Positions 9,001 to 17,331 of a stretch of DNA of 64,000 nucleotides are shown here, piece by piece. Position 1 is the first letter of the stretch, and each line of letters starts with the position of its first letter. Below the pieces are notes generated by a model. That model did not search any database. It saw only the letters and a list, made by a program, of their open reading frames with translations, and was not told the origin of the DNA. The stretch is from JBBIJO01 sp037445895 (GTDB lineage Bacteria; Bacteroidota; Ignavibacteria; Kapaibacteriales; UBA2268), in the NCBI GenBank assembly GCA_037445895.1, contig JBBIJO010000013.1, positions 1 through 64,000 on the forward strand. The letters run 5' to 3'. The translations under genes were made by a program, and so were the position numbers.

Positions 9001-10073
9001 AAAAAGTTAATGGAACAAATGTCGGTAGTCTGCCAACCGATTCTTTGATTACATTTAAAGCTATGTCCAAATTACAAATTGAAGGAGCCGTTGCTTCCCC
9101 TCTCGATAGTTCAACTGTTTCGCATTTCAATGGAATAGCCGAAATTGTTGTAAACGACGTTGATTATATTAAAGAGGTCAAAGACATTGATCCACAGAAG
9201 ACATCGCACTATATTGCGAAAACGGGGGGTATTCTTGCCAAAGGGATAGTTCAAGTAATCAATGGCGAATTTTCCACTGAGTTTTATATCCCCGAGGAAA
9301 TTAGCTATTTACCGGGAAACATAAGCCTACGGGTTTTTGCCAAAGATACCTCGGGTAAATATTTTGCTCTTGGTTACTTCAACAAAATGAAGATTAATGG
9401 TGTCGACGTTCTATCCGTCGATGATGATGTTCCCCCAAAGGTTGAAATCTTCTTGAATGATACAACTTTCAGAGAAGGCGACATTGTTAGCAACCCGCCA
9501 ATGTTAATTTTACGCCTTTGGGACAACTACGGCATCAATGCTACTGGCAGAGGGATTGGACACAGAATTGAAGCCTGGATTGACAACAATATTGAATCTA
9601 TTGATTTAACCGATAAATACGAAAGTTCTTTGACAAATCCTAAACAAGGTTATGCTAAATCTCTCATCTATGGGTTAGAACCTGGGGAACATAAAATTCG
9701 AGCCCGTGCTTGGGATATTTTCAACAACTACACAGTAGCTGAAACAAAGTTTAGAATCCTAGGTCCCGAAGATGGCATCAAAATTTATAATCTTTCAACT
9801 TACCCTAATCCCGCGAGTGGGGCACTGACGTTTCGCTTTCAACATAATACCAATGGACCATTCAGAATAACTCTCGAAGTCTTCTCGATTTTTGGAAATT
9901 TAGTTTATTCCTCAGTTTTCGAGGAATCGAAACTACTACGGGTAGAATTGCCTTGGAACTGCCTCGATAATAGTGGTAATTCAATTCCATCGGGGATTTA
10001 CTCCTATTCAGTTACAGTAGAATCCAGTGGAAGTGTTGCCACTGCTTTCGGTAAATTTGCAATTGTTAAATAA
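6057..10073 (+). CDS. porU: Type IX secretion system sortase PorU (C25 family)
   Basis: Outer-membrane-associated cysteine protease that removes the C-terminal sorting domain of T9SS cargo and attaches the cargo to the cell surface. The 1338-aa protein has a signal peptide (hydrophobic stretch in the first 20 residues). A long beta-rich N-terminal region is followed by a gingipain-like C25 domain at about 598-985. The catalytic dyad is recognisable: His845 in WVGHGNPRVWAHE and Cys880 in AATCDFGRFD. The last 95 residues, from STYPNPASG to FGKFAIVK, form a FlgD-like or type A T9SS sorting domain, as in PorU of Porphyromonas. I chose GTG 6057 because AAAGGGG stands 6 nt before it and a promoter overlaps the upstream alternatives. 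The porV-like gene follows 34 nt later, so the two are probably one operon. Confidence 0.95.
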   Translation: MREKAFFCVLFLLVFSMNSFALTKGFQVLEETATTLRIKFNPNLVGFDTIQIDGDSFLNPKIQGAFVRDFAPNSPKVLYVSELIAIPNPTSFHFSYTIHSFREIKGKIPPSATLNYENDGNRFAMANYLDFHPVEWVRCNYLGIGRNIHLAEILIASAQYDPRKNAILVPNEIEITITFEPSQPTSIIKASDDLMVDVLNPKQAKQWIISLRNTNTTIYEKEKADKLLAENNPFVKIKVEKEGIYKIDASMLSSLGINIPINQVNTIKIYGGTGRPLSERVPNALKNTFNEIPIIVRSKQNGELDYLLFYGIGTQGFEYNGQEFRSYTNPFGNTNYYYLTWGGSEGKRFTFDSVENSTNVNTPAFYIERIFFKEEFINPYASGSGRTWFGGSIFPRIFTNLLSNLERNGDVLYRFNVAHKYRSDSFNLKGVFSFYEASSNLLGKVSLPPISSGDIYTEAKSGEITTSLPAKQIAYDNRSNIRIEYYNPETGRATPFFNFYEIHYPRAFVPIDNTTSFFSNPTDSGCFEYQINGFSGEIFGFDVTIPDSPKQVKNLSVVGSSFTFRANIEPNKVRKFFISSNTYKPEVTKINLRDLRTMPLNADVVIITNKLLRSSAENYKQYREKTTNLSYTIVYVDEIFDEFSYGIPDPTGIRDFLAFALYSWEKKPKYVLLWGDGHYDYKNITTKNENYVPTYESSDAFTSYNGTNTYASDDYLAYIAGDDQQIDVAIARVPVYDDQAGNIYVNKIETYESNSEGSSWRATMILAADDGLTKYDPPQSDGNLHTRDSEVLSREKIPPMFFQRKVYLPEYPLENIPGGRRKPQASADLVQTINNGGILVNWVGHGNPRVWAHEELFDRDKTVGQLVNKNKLFFGIAATCDFGRFDMTEIRSGTEELLFSPKGGAIGYFTATRLVYVSDNAAINQEFVEKMFERNSEGKYSKIGDVYFKIKQYRHNDNDKKYLLFGDPLITLNMPEYNIVIKKVNGTNVGSLPTDSLITFKAMSKLQIEGAVASPLDSSTVSHFNGIAEIVVNDVDYIKEVKDIDPQKTSHYIAKTGGILAKGIVQVINGEFSTEFYIPEEISYLPGNISLRVFAKDTSGKYFALGYFNKMKINGVDVLSVDDDVPPKVEIFLNDTTFREGDIVSNPPMLILRLWDNYGINATGRGIGHRIEAWIDNNIESIDLTDKYESSLTNPKQGYAKSLIYGLEPGEHKIRARAWDIFNNYTVAETKFRILGPEDGIKIYNLSTYPNPASGALTFRFQHNTNGPFRITLEVFSIFGNLVYSSVFEESKLLRVELPWNCLDNSGNSIPSGIYSYSVTVESSGSVATAFGKFAIVK

Positions 10074-10107
10074 ATTATTCGTTAATGAAATTGATTTGGA
10101 GGTTTAT

Positions 10108-11223
10108 ATGGACAGAAAAAAATTTAGTCTTGCACCGATTGCCATCTTGCTTCTGCTTGCGTTGATTTCCGCACCACACGAAGTCTTCCCACAAGCAGGA
10201 GGAGCATCTGTATTGTTTATCTCTATTCCCCCCGATGCCCGTGCAAGCGGAATGGGTGAAGTAGGAACAGCAATTGCCGACGATATTAATGCTATTTATT
10301 GGAATCCTGGGGGATTAGGCTTTTTCGATTACGTGCAAAAAGGCTTCGACCCCGAGGATGTTGTTCCATATCGTCAAATTTCTTTATCTTTTTCCAAGTG
10401 GCTTCCACAGTTCAATACCGACTTATATTATAGTTACGGAACTGTTGGGCAGTTCATCGAAGCACTCGATGGAACCGTTGCTCTTAATTTCATTTTTATG
10501 CATCTTGGGGAATTTACAAGAACAGATATAAACGGTAATCCGCAAGGGAAGTTTCGCTCGAACGAATATTCATTAGGATTATCTTATGGAACGAAAGTTG
10601 CCAAGGATTTAGGTGTTGGTTTCCAACTTCGACTAATATACTCGAATCTTGCACCCGCGAGTGCTTTCACTGGCGGAGAAGCTGGTGTTGGTGTGAGCGG
10701 TGGTTTCGATATCGGAATGTTATGGAAACCATCGGCACTCGACATTTTTGGGCTCGATCTCAGCAATATTTTTTCATTTGGTGTAAACCTTCAAAATGTT
10801 GGACCAAAAATTACATACCGAGAAGAATCGGACCCAATCCCTACTACATTACGTATTGGAACTGCGTTTAGAATCCTCAAAGATGAATATAACGACTTAA
10901 AATTCGCAATTGACCTTGCTAAAATGCTTGTTTATCGAGATGAGTTGACAAGCGACCCGGTTCCAAAATCGTTTGTTACTGCTTGGAAAAACCCAGGAAT
11001 GGAAGTATCGTTCGGTGCAGAATATTGGTATGAAGATATTGTAGCTTTGCGAGCAGGTTATTTTACTGAACCATCTGTTCTTGGAAACCGTAAATATTGG
11101 AATTTTGGAGCTGGCTTACGATACGATATCTTCCGTTTAGATTTTAGCTTTATTAATACAATCGAAGAGAATCATCCTCTTGCAAATACAATGCGTTTCT
11201 CCTTGCTTGTCGATTGGAAATAA
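10108..11223 (+). CDS. porV: PorV/PorQ family T9SS outer-membrane protein
   Basis: Beta-barrel of the FadL-like PorV family. PorV receives cargo from the translocon and delivers it to PorU. The 371-aa protein starts with a signal peptide ending near FPQAGG. It then shows the family hallmark PPDARASGMGEVGTA, with INAIYWNPGG further on. Alternating aromatic beta strands continue to the C-terminus, which ends in MRFSLLVDWK. The frame is open upstream into porU, but ATG 10108 has GGAGG five nt before it and starts the signal peptide directly. Placement straight after porU supports PorV over PorQ, although the sequence alone does not fully separate them. Confidence 0.9.
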   Translation: MDRKKFSLAPIAILLLLALISAPHEVFPQAGGASVLFISIPPDARASGMGEVGTAIADDINAIYWNPGGLGFFDYVQKGFDPEDVVPYRQISLSFSKWLPQFNTDLYYSYGTVGQFIEALDGTVALNFIFMHLGEFTRTDINGNPQGKFRSNEYSLGLSYGTKVAKDLGVGFQLRLIYSNLAPASAFTGGEAGVGVSGGFDIGMLWKPSALDIFGLDLSNIFSFGVNLQNVGPKITYREESDPIPTTLRIGTAFRILKDEYNDLKFAIDLAKMLVYRDELTSDPVPKSFVTAWKNPGMEVSFGAEYWYEDIVALRAGYFTEPSVLGNRKYWNFGAGLRYDIFRLDFSFINTIEENHPLANTMRFSLLVDWK

Positions 11224-11252
11224 GTTGAATTGACCTTTTATTTTTGAAAGAG

Positions 11253-11281
11253 GCTGGGCGGGATTTCGCTCAGCTTTTTTT
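11253..11281 (+). terminator. Rho-independent terminator after porU-porV
   Basis: GCTGGGCG pairs with CGCTCAGC (one G-T pair) around the loop GGATTT, followed directly by a run of seven T. It begins 29 nt after the porV stop and touches the end of the convergent yicC gene, so it separates the two transcription units. Confidence 0.88.
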
Positions 11282-12155
11282 ATTCAATATTTTGGATTTG
11301 TTCTCGAATTCGCTCCAACTCTTCTTTTGCATTTACAACTGTTTGCGATATTTGTGCGTTATCCGATTTCGAGGCTATTGTGTTGAATTCTCGGTTTATT
11401 TCTTGCAAAATAAAAGTAATTTTTTGTCCGACAGGCTCTTTTGCAATCATAGTTTTGTTAAGAAAATCCAGATGGGAGCGAAGCCGAATACATTCTTCGC
11501 TTATGTCGAGTTTGTTTGCAAGAATTAAGATTTCCATTTGGATACGTTGTTCATCGATTTCATCGCTTTCAAAAAGTTGAGCAATTTTGGCACGTAGTTT
11601 TTCCCTTTCCTCTTCAATTCGATTCGCACTCAATTTTTCGATTGAGGTTAAAAATGTGCTAAGCTTTTTCGACCTTTTAACCAAGTCTTTATAAATGTTC
11701 TTGCCTTCGAAGGAACGACTCTTGTCGAGTTCTTTGACGGCATCAAATATGGCTTTTCGAACAACACTCCACTCAAGTTCTGTATCGTAAGTATCTTCAC
11801 TATTATTTAGCAACAAACTCGGGAAGGCAAGAATATCGCTAATCGAAATTTGGCTGTGTATTTTGAGTTTTTTAGCAAGCGATGATAACGAACGGTGAAT
11901 ATTTATTGCGGCTTTCTCGTTCAAAACGAAAGGTTTGATTGATTCATCAATTTCTGTTACGACCTGCAAGTTAACATTTCCACGTGAAACTGTTTTTTTA
12001 ATGATATCCCGCACTTCGAGTTCTTTGCTGGCAATCGATTTAGGCAAACGGCAATTAATTTCTAAGAATCTACCATTAACACTTTTAAGTTCAACAGTTG
12101 CTTTAATACCATTTTCGAATCTTTCCGATTTTGAAAAACCAGTCATACTTTTCAT
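11280..12155 (-). CDS. YicC family endoribonuclease
   Basis: Member of the YicC/YloC family, which is known to act on RNA as an endoribonuclease in several bacteria. The 291-aa protein has the family start MKSMTGFSKSE and the block VELKSVNGRFLEINCRLP. The C-terminal DUF1732-type region includes GQKITFILQEINREFNT and ends in VVNAKEELERIREQIQNIE. Length and both ends agree with the family. It is transcribed divergently from der across a 108-nt gap with a promoter element facing each way. Confidence 0.93.
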   Translation of the reverse strand: MKSMTGFSKSERFENGIKATVELKSVNGRFLEINCRLPKSIASKELEVRDIIKKTVSRGNVNLQVVTEIDESIKPFVLNEKAAINIHRSLSSLAKKLKIHSQISISDILAFPSLLLNNSEDTYDTELEWSVVRKAIFDAVKELDKSRSFEGKNIYKDLVKRSKKLSTFLTSIEKLSANRIEEEREKLRAKIAQLFESDEIDEQRIQMEILILANKLDISEECIRLRSHLDFLNKTMIAKEPVGQKITFILQEINREFNTIASKSDNAQISQTVVNAKEELERIREQIQNIE

Positions 12156-12184
12156 TTTTAATCAATAAGTTAATTATAGAAATA

Positions 12185-12192
12185 CAAAGTTA
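12185..12192 (-). promoter_or_regulatory. yicC promoter -7 element
   Basis: Read on the minus strand this is TAACTTTG, a match to TAnnTTTG, 29 nt upstream of the yicC ATG. The -33 element is weak. Confidence 0.45.
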
Positions 12193-12231
12193 ATAACTTC
12201 TATACATCTTTACTAACTTAAATTCTTTAAG

Positions 12232-12239
12232 TAATTTTG
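12232..12239 (+). promoter_or_regulatory. der promoter -7 element
   Basis: TAATTTTG matches TAnnTTTG, 24 nt upstream of the der ATG. A partial -33 element (TTTA at 12209-12212) lies about 19 nt upstream. Together with 12185-12192 it makes a divergent promoter pair. Confidence 0.5.
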
Positions 12240-12263
12240 TAGTTTAAATACAAGAATTGTGGA

Positions 12264-13595
12264 ATGTCTTTAGTTGCAATAGTTGGTCGCCCCAACGTTG
12301 GCAAATCAACTCTTTTCAATCGCTTAGTTGGAAAGAAGGAAGCGATTGTCGAAAATACACCTGGGGTTACACGCGACCGAATTTATGGGAAATCCGTATG
12401 GAATGGAAAAGTTTTTACAGTCATCGATACCGGTGGACTGGTTCCAAAGTCTGTTGATGAAATTGAAAAAGCTGTGCGCGAACAAGTTACAATTGCAATC
12501 GAAGAATCGGATTTAGTTTTATTCGTTTGCGACGCTCGTTCGGGAATAACAGCACTTGATTCCGATATTGCAAGTATGCTCCGAAAATTTAATAAAAAAG
12601 TTTTACTCCTTGTAAACAAATGCGATACTGTTGAACAAGACTATAATGCATTTGAATTCCACAAACTTGGCCTCGGCGAACCTTTCCCAATATCGAGTGC
12701 CAGTGGTCGCAACACAACGGACTTCCTCGATGAACTTGCCCAATTAATCTCCAACGAAGCCGAAGAAAGTATCGACCCCCGCTTAAAAATTGCAATTGTT
12801 GGCAGACCTAATGTTGGAAAATCTTCAATCGTAAATGCAATTGTTGGCAAAAAGCGTTCCATTGTTACTGATATTTCCGGGACAACTCGGGACTCAATCG
12901 ATACTGTTTTAAAATATTACGGCGAGGAAATTATCTTAATTGATACTGCGGGTTTACGTAGAAAAAGTAGCATTAAAGAAAATATTGAGTTTTACAGTGT
13001 TCTTCGGACTTCGAGAGCAATCGAAAAAAGCGATGTTTCTGTTATAGTGGTTGATGCAACAACAGGCTTAGAGGACCAAGATAAAAAAATAATAAATCAA
13101 GTTGACGAAGCCCGGAAAGGAATAATAATCGCTGTAAACAAGTGGGATTTAATCGAAAACAAGGATAGCAAAACCGCCGATAATTACAAAAAGAAAATTT
13201 ATAGTGAACTCCAAACATATTATTATACACCTATTATTTTCATAAGCGCCGAAACCAAACAAAGATTAAGCAAAATAGTCGAAATCGCCAAAGAGATAAA
13301 ATCGAGACGTATGCAAAGAATTCCTACATCCAAATTAAATCAAGAATTGATTCCAGAACTCGAAAAAACTCCACCACCATCGGTTCGCGGAAAGGATTTA
13401 AGAATTAATTACGTTACTCAAACAAAAACCGAACCTCCTTTGTTCGTTTTCTTTTGCAATTATCCCGAGTTAATCCCAAATAGCTACAAAAGATTTATCG
13501 AAAGGATACTTCGCGAAAAATTCCCTTTCGAAGGAACACCCATATCATTCTTATTCCGCAGAAAAAACATACCTTGGGACAAGATGAAAGACTAA
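12264..13595 (+). CDS. der: Ribosome biogenesis GTPase Der (EngA)
   Basis: Essential double-GTPase that assists assembly of the 50S ribosomal subunit. The 443-aa protein has two G domains in tandem. The first has P-loop GRPNVGKST at about residues 8-16 with VIDTGG as G3. The second, from about residue 175, has GRPNVGKSS, then LIDTAG and NKWD. A KH-like domain forms the last 95 residues, as is typical for Der. The start is the ATG beginning MSLVAIVGRP. It is followed by a 223-nt gap before lon in which I see no gene. Confidence 0.98.
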   Translation: MSLVAIVGRPNVGKSTLFNRLVGKKEAIVENTPGVTRDRIYGKSVWNGKVFTVIDTGGLVPKSVDEIEKAVREQVTIAIEESDLVLFVCDARSGITALDSDIASMLRKFNKKVLLLVNKCDTVEQDYNAFEFHKLGLGEPFPISSASGRNTTDFLDELAQLISNEAEESIDPRLKIAIVGRPNVGKSSIVNAIVGKKRSIVTDISGTTRDSIDTVLKYYGEEIILIDTAGLRRKSSIKENIEFYSVLRTSRAIEKSDVSVIVVDATTGLEDQDKKIINQVDEARKGIIIAVNKWDLIENKDSKTADNYKKKIYSELQTYYYTPIIFISAETKQRLSKIVEIAKEIKSRRMQRIPTSKLNQELIPELEKTPPPSVRGKDLRINYVTQTKTEPPLFVFFCNYPELIPNSYKRFIERILREKFPFEGTPISFLFRRKNIPWDKMKD

Positions 13596-13818
13596 TTGAA
13601 ACTTCCGCAAAATGCTATTTTGAACCAACCGGGGTAAACCGAAATTGGATTACAACAACACTGTCGAAGCAACGATATACTATCTTTTCCTCCTTTATCT
13701 TCCTTACCATTACTAAGAAAAGAAAGAACAGGTTCGGATGTCCAAGGAAAAGAAAATGAAATTAAGCACTACTTAATTCGTTTTTAAATAATTACAAGAG
13801 ACACAAACTTTTGAAACT

Positions 13819-16347
13819 ATGGAAAATAATTCGAGAAAAAGGCAAGACCGAACAAAAAATTTACCCGAACAACTTTCGATACCGAACGTTTTGACTATTT
13901 TGCCCCTACGCGACATTGTTATTTTCCCTTATATGATATATCCAATTTTAATTGGACGCTCGAGTTCTTTACAGGCAGTTTCGGAAGCGATGGAACTCGA
14001 CAAGTTTATTTTTCTTACAGCACAAAAAGAACCTACTATTGACGAGCCTTCTTTCGATGATATTTATCAATTTGGAACCACAGCTAAAATCTTGCAAGTT
14101 ATTAAACTACCAAATAATTTACTCAAAGTATTGGTCGAAGGATTATTCCACTCAAAAATTGTTAAACAAATTAAAAAGGAAGACTTTCTTGCTGCCGAAG
14201 TCGTTCCAATACAAGTAGAATACGATGAAAATGAGCAGGAACTTGTAGCTTTTATTCGTAGGACCAGCGAGCTTTTCTACGATTACGTTCGTGCTCACCG
14301 TCTTCTTTCGCCCGATATTTTTACTGCATTCGAGAATATACGAGACCCCGTGCGAAAGCTCTATTTCGCAGCTGCAAACATCCATCAATCGGTTGAAGTA
14401 AAGCAACAAATCCTTGAAAAAACTAATTTGAAAGACCAATATTTTCAATTAAATTCAATTTTGACATCGGAACTCGAAATTCTTAAAATCGAAGAAGAAA
14501 TCGATACAAAAGTTCAAAATCAACTCCAAAAAACACAAAAAAAATACTTCATTCAAGAGCAAATCCGAATTCTTCAAAAAGAGCTCGAGGAAGATGAAGA
14601 AACAATACCGGAACTTGCCCAACTAAAGGAAGCAATCGAAAATGCGCAAATGCCTGAATATGCCTATAAAAAGGCGATTGAAGAATTTGAACGGCTGAAA
14701 AAAACCCCTACAATGTCTCCGGAATTTTCTGTTAACAGAACTTATTTAGAGTGGTTAACCTCGCTACCTTGGACAACAAAAACAGAAGACAATTTTAGCA
14801 TCGAACACGTTCGCAAAATTTTAGACGAAGACCATTACAATCTTGCAAAGCCCAAAGAACGAATTTTAGAATACATTGCAGTGTTAAATCTAGCAGGAAA
14901 CTTAAAGCGCCAAATATTATGTTTCGTCGGTCCGCCAGGCGTTGGAAAAACATCGCTTGCAAAATCCATTGCACGTGCTTTAGGAAGAAAATTCGTTCGC
15001 TTTTCGCTTGGTGGTGTTCGCGACGAAGCCGAGATTCGTGGTCATCGCCGCACCTACGTTGGAGCAATGCCGGGAAAAATCATTCAAGCTATGAAAAAGT
15101 CCGGAACAATCAATCCGGTGGTTTTGCTCGACGAAATCGATAAAATGTCGATGGACTTCCGCGGAGACCCATCATCGGCTTTGCTCGAGGTTCTCGATCC
15201 AGAACAAAATATTGCATTCCAAGACCACTACATCGAGGTAGATTACGACTTATCCAATGTACTCTTTATTACTACGGCAAACGTTAAATACGAAATCCCG
15301 CTCCCTTTACTCGATAGAATGGAAATAATTGAGCTTTCGAGCTATCTTGAACCCGAAAAACTCGAAATCGCAAAACGCCACATCATACCGAAAATAAAAT
15401 ACGAATACGGTTTAAACCAAATTTCCTCCGAAATAACCGACGGAGCAATCCTAAAAGTCATAAGAGAATATACTCGTGAATCGGGTGTTCGAAATCTCGA
15501 ACGAGAACTTTCGTCTGTCTTTCGCAAACTTATCAAAGATGTAATCACCGATTACGAAAATAAAAATTCGATACATTCCGATGGTGACCTCAAAACTGCT
15601 TTGAAAGATAATCCTAAATTCCTGAAATCTATAAAACGAAAAAAGTATGTAATCGACGAATCGAAAATCGAAGAATATTTAAAAGTTCCACGTTTTAAAT
15701 TGAAAAAAGAGGATTTAGAACCAAAGGTTGGTGTTGCGATTGGTTTAGCTTGGACAAGCGTTGGCGGCGATATTATGCCGATAGAAGTTTCCATAATGCC
15801 TGGAAGCGAGAAGCTTACTCTTACCGGGCAACTTGGAGAAGTTATGAAAGAGTCTGCAAAGGCAGCTTTATCATTTATCCGTTCAAATTTTGAAGCACTC
15901 AAAGTTCCAAAGGAGTTCTTTAAACAAAGAGAAATTCACATCCATGTCCCGGAAGGTGCTATCCCAAAAGATGGACCATCGGCAGGAATAACTATTGCTC
16001 TTGCTTTAATTTCTGCAGCGACTGGAATGCCCGCACGCGGCGATGTTGCAATGACAGGTGAAATCACCCTCCGAGGCAACATCCTTCCTATCGGAGGACT
16101 AAACGAAAAGCTTCTTGCTGCTAAACGCGCTGGAATTAAAACTGTCATTATTCCAAAAGACAATGAACCCGATTTGCAAGATGTCAATGAATATGTTAAA
16201 AATGATTTGAAAATTATTCCCGTCAAGCATCTATTCGAGGCACTGCCCTATGTAATTAAAGCGGTAACGTCGAAAAAAATTTCAACTAATAAAGAAAAAG
16301 CCAAAAATGGAGCAATTGCAAAAACTCGTCGAGGAATTAGAAAGTAA
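13819..16347 (+). CDS. lon: ATP-dependent protease Lon
   Basis: Cytoplasmic AAA+ protease that degrades misfolded and regulatory proteins. The 842-aa protein has the N-terminal LON substrate domain (ILPLRDIVIFPYMIYPI) and a coiled-coil region at about 210-300. The ATPase module has Walker A GPPGVGKT at about 371 and Walker B VVLLDEID at about 435. The C-terminal serine protease domain has catalytic Ser721 in DGPSAG and Lys764 in GLNEKLL. After the protease domain there is a lysine/arginine-rich tail of about 30 residues. The last 41 nt of the gene overlap the start of dapD in another frame, so the two are probably co-transcribed and translationally linked. Confidence 0.98.
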   Translation: MENNSRKRQDRTKNLPEQLSIPNVLTILPLRDIVIFPYMIYPILIGRSSSLQAVSEAMELDKFIFLTAQKEPTIDEPSFDDIYQFGTTAKILQVIKLPNNLLKVLVEGLFHSKIVKQIKKEDFLAAEVVPIQVEYDENEQELVAFIRRTSELFYDYVRAHRLLSPDIFTAFENIRDPVRKLYFAAANIHQSVEVKQQILEKTNLKDQYFQLNSILTSELEILKIEEEIDTKVQNQLQKTQKKYFIQEQIRILQKELEEDEETIPELAQLKEAIENAQMPEYAYKKAIEEFERLKKTPTMSPEFSVNRTYLEWLTSLPWTTKTEDNFSIEHVRKILDEDHYNLAKPKERILEYIAVLNLAGNLKRQILCFVGPPGVGKTSLAKSIARALGRKFVRFSLGGVRDEAEIRGHRRTYVGAMPGKIIQAMKKSGTINPVVLLDEIDKMSMDFRGDPSSALLEVLDPEQNIAFQDHYIEVDYDLSNVLFITTANVKYEIPLPLLDRMEIIELSSYLEPEKLEIAKRHIIPKIKYEYGLNQISSEITDGAILKVIREYTRESGVRNLERELSSVFRKLIKDVITDYENKNSIHSDGDLKTALKDNPKFLKSIKRKKYVIDESKIEEYLKVPRFKLKKEDLEPKVGVAIGLAWTSVGGDIMPIEVSIMPGSEKLTLTGQLGEVMKESAKAALSFIRSNFEALKVPKEFFKQREIHIHVPEGAIPKDGPSAGITIALALISAATGMPARGDVAMTGEITLRGNILPIGGLNEKLLAAKRAGIKTVIIPKDNEPDLQDVNEYVKNDLKIIPVKHLFEALPYVIKAVTSKKISTNKEKAKNGAIAKTRRGIRK

Positions 16348-17134
16348 CTACGAAAAAGAAAAATTCGAATCATTTGCCAGAGAATTCATCGAAAAGCTTA
16401 ATAATGGCGAGATTCGCGCCGCTTCACCGCTTTCCAACGGCAAATGGCAAGTCAATATATGGGTAAAAAAAGGAATTCTTCTTCTGTTCAAATATGGCAA
16501 GTTGATCGATATGTCCATCGACTCAAAATTTAAATTTTTCGATAAACACACGCTCCCTTTGAAACAAACATCTTTGGAAAGTAAAATCCGCATTGTCCCC
16601 GGCGGCTCATCTATTCGTTCTGGTTGCTATATTGCCCCCGGAGTGATTTGTATGCCGCCGATGTATGTAAATATTGGCGCTTATGTTGACGAAGGGACCC
16701 TGCTGGATTCCCATTCATTAGTTGGTTCTTGTGCACAGATTGGGAAGCGAGTCCACCTTAGTGCAGGTTCCCAAATTGGAGGGGTTCTTGAACCTATCGG
16801 AGCCCTTCCCGTAATTATCGAAAATGATGTATTTGTTGGGGGTAATTGCGGAATTTACGAGGGTATTAGAATACGCAAAGGGGCTGTTATTGCTTCCGGG
16901 GTCATTCTAACATCATCGACAAAGGTTTTCGATGTCGTGAACCAAGAACTTCTGCAATCAAAAAAAGGAGAACCACTCGAAATTCCAGAATTCGCTGTCG
17001 TTGTTTCCGGTAGCCGAAAACTGAATGGCGAGTTCCCCGAACAATACGGTTTATCGATTTACTCTCCTATTATTATTAAATATCGTGATGAACAAACAGA
17101 TTCAAAATCCGCTTTGGAAACTACTTTGAGGTAG
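16307..17134 (+). CDS. dapD: 2,3,4,5-tetrahydropyridine-2,6-dicarboxylate N-succinyltransferase
   Basis: Succinyl-CoA-dependent step of the succinylase route to meso-diaminopimelate and lysine. The 275-aa length equals that of Escherichia coli DapD. The left-handed beta-helix core includes MYVNIGAYVDEGTLLDS, VGSCAQIGKRVHLS and IGGVLEPIGALP, all hallmarks of DapD. The start MEQLQKLVEELE matches the usual beginning of the enzyme, so the 41-nt overlap with lon appears real. The lysine genes lysC and lysA lie about 12 kb away in this window, so the pathway is dispersed. Confidence 0.96.
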   Translation: MEQLQKLVEELESNYEKEKFESFAREFIEKLNNGEIRAASPLSNGKWQVNIWVKKGILLLFKYGKLIDMSIDSKFKFFDKHTLPLKQTSLESKIRIVPGGSSIRSGCYIAPGVICMPPMYVNIGAYVDEGTLLDSHSLVGSCAQIGKRVHLSAGSQIGGVLEPIGALPVIIENDVFVGGNCGIYEGIRIRKGAVIASGVILTSSTKVFDVVNQELLQSKKGEPLEIPEFAVVVSGSRKLNGEFPEQYGLSIYSPIIIKYRDEQTDSKSALETTLR

Positions 17135-17136
17135 CG

Positions 17137-17331
17137 ATGGACAAAACACAATTAAAAACACTAATCATCTTTTCGATAATCAATTGTATTGTTGCAATTC
17201 TTTTCCTTATTTCCTACATTCTAACGAATGAATTTCTTTATTTGATGGTTTCCTTTGTAAACTTCTTTGCGTTAATAGTTGTTTCATTTCTTATTATTAG
17301 GTTATATAAAAAGTTGAAAAGAGATGGATAA
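17137..17331 (+). CDS. Small two-helix membrane protein, unknown function
   Basis: A 64-aa protein with two predicted transmembrane segments, at about residues 9-29 and 33-54, and a basic tail RLYKKLKRDG facing the cytoplasm by the positive-inside rule. I do not recognise the family. It starts 2 nt after dapD, with GAGGTAG as ribosome site inside the dapD end, and overlaps the MEMO gene by 8 nt. That packing supports its being a translated gene. Confidence 0.7.
   Translation: MDKTQLKTLIIFSIINCIVAILFLISYILTNEFLYLMVSFVNFFALIVVSFLIIRLYKKLKRDG

Noticed and set aside
10027..10107. 27-codon N-terminal extension of the porV-like gene
   Set aside because: It lies largely inside porU, would bury the signal peptide, and a GGAGG site precedes ATG 10108.
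13596..13818. Possible small gene between der and lon
   Set aside because: The open frame at 13574-13759 overlaps der, has no ribosome site and is unlike any protein I know.
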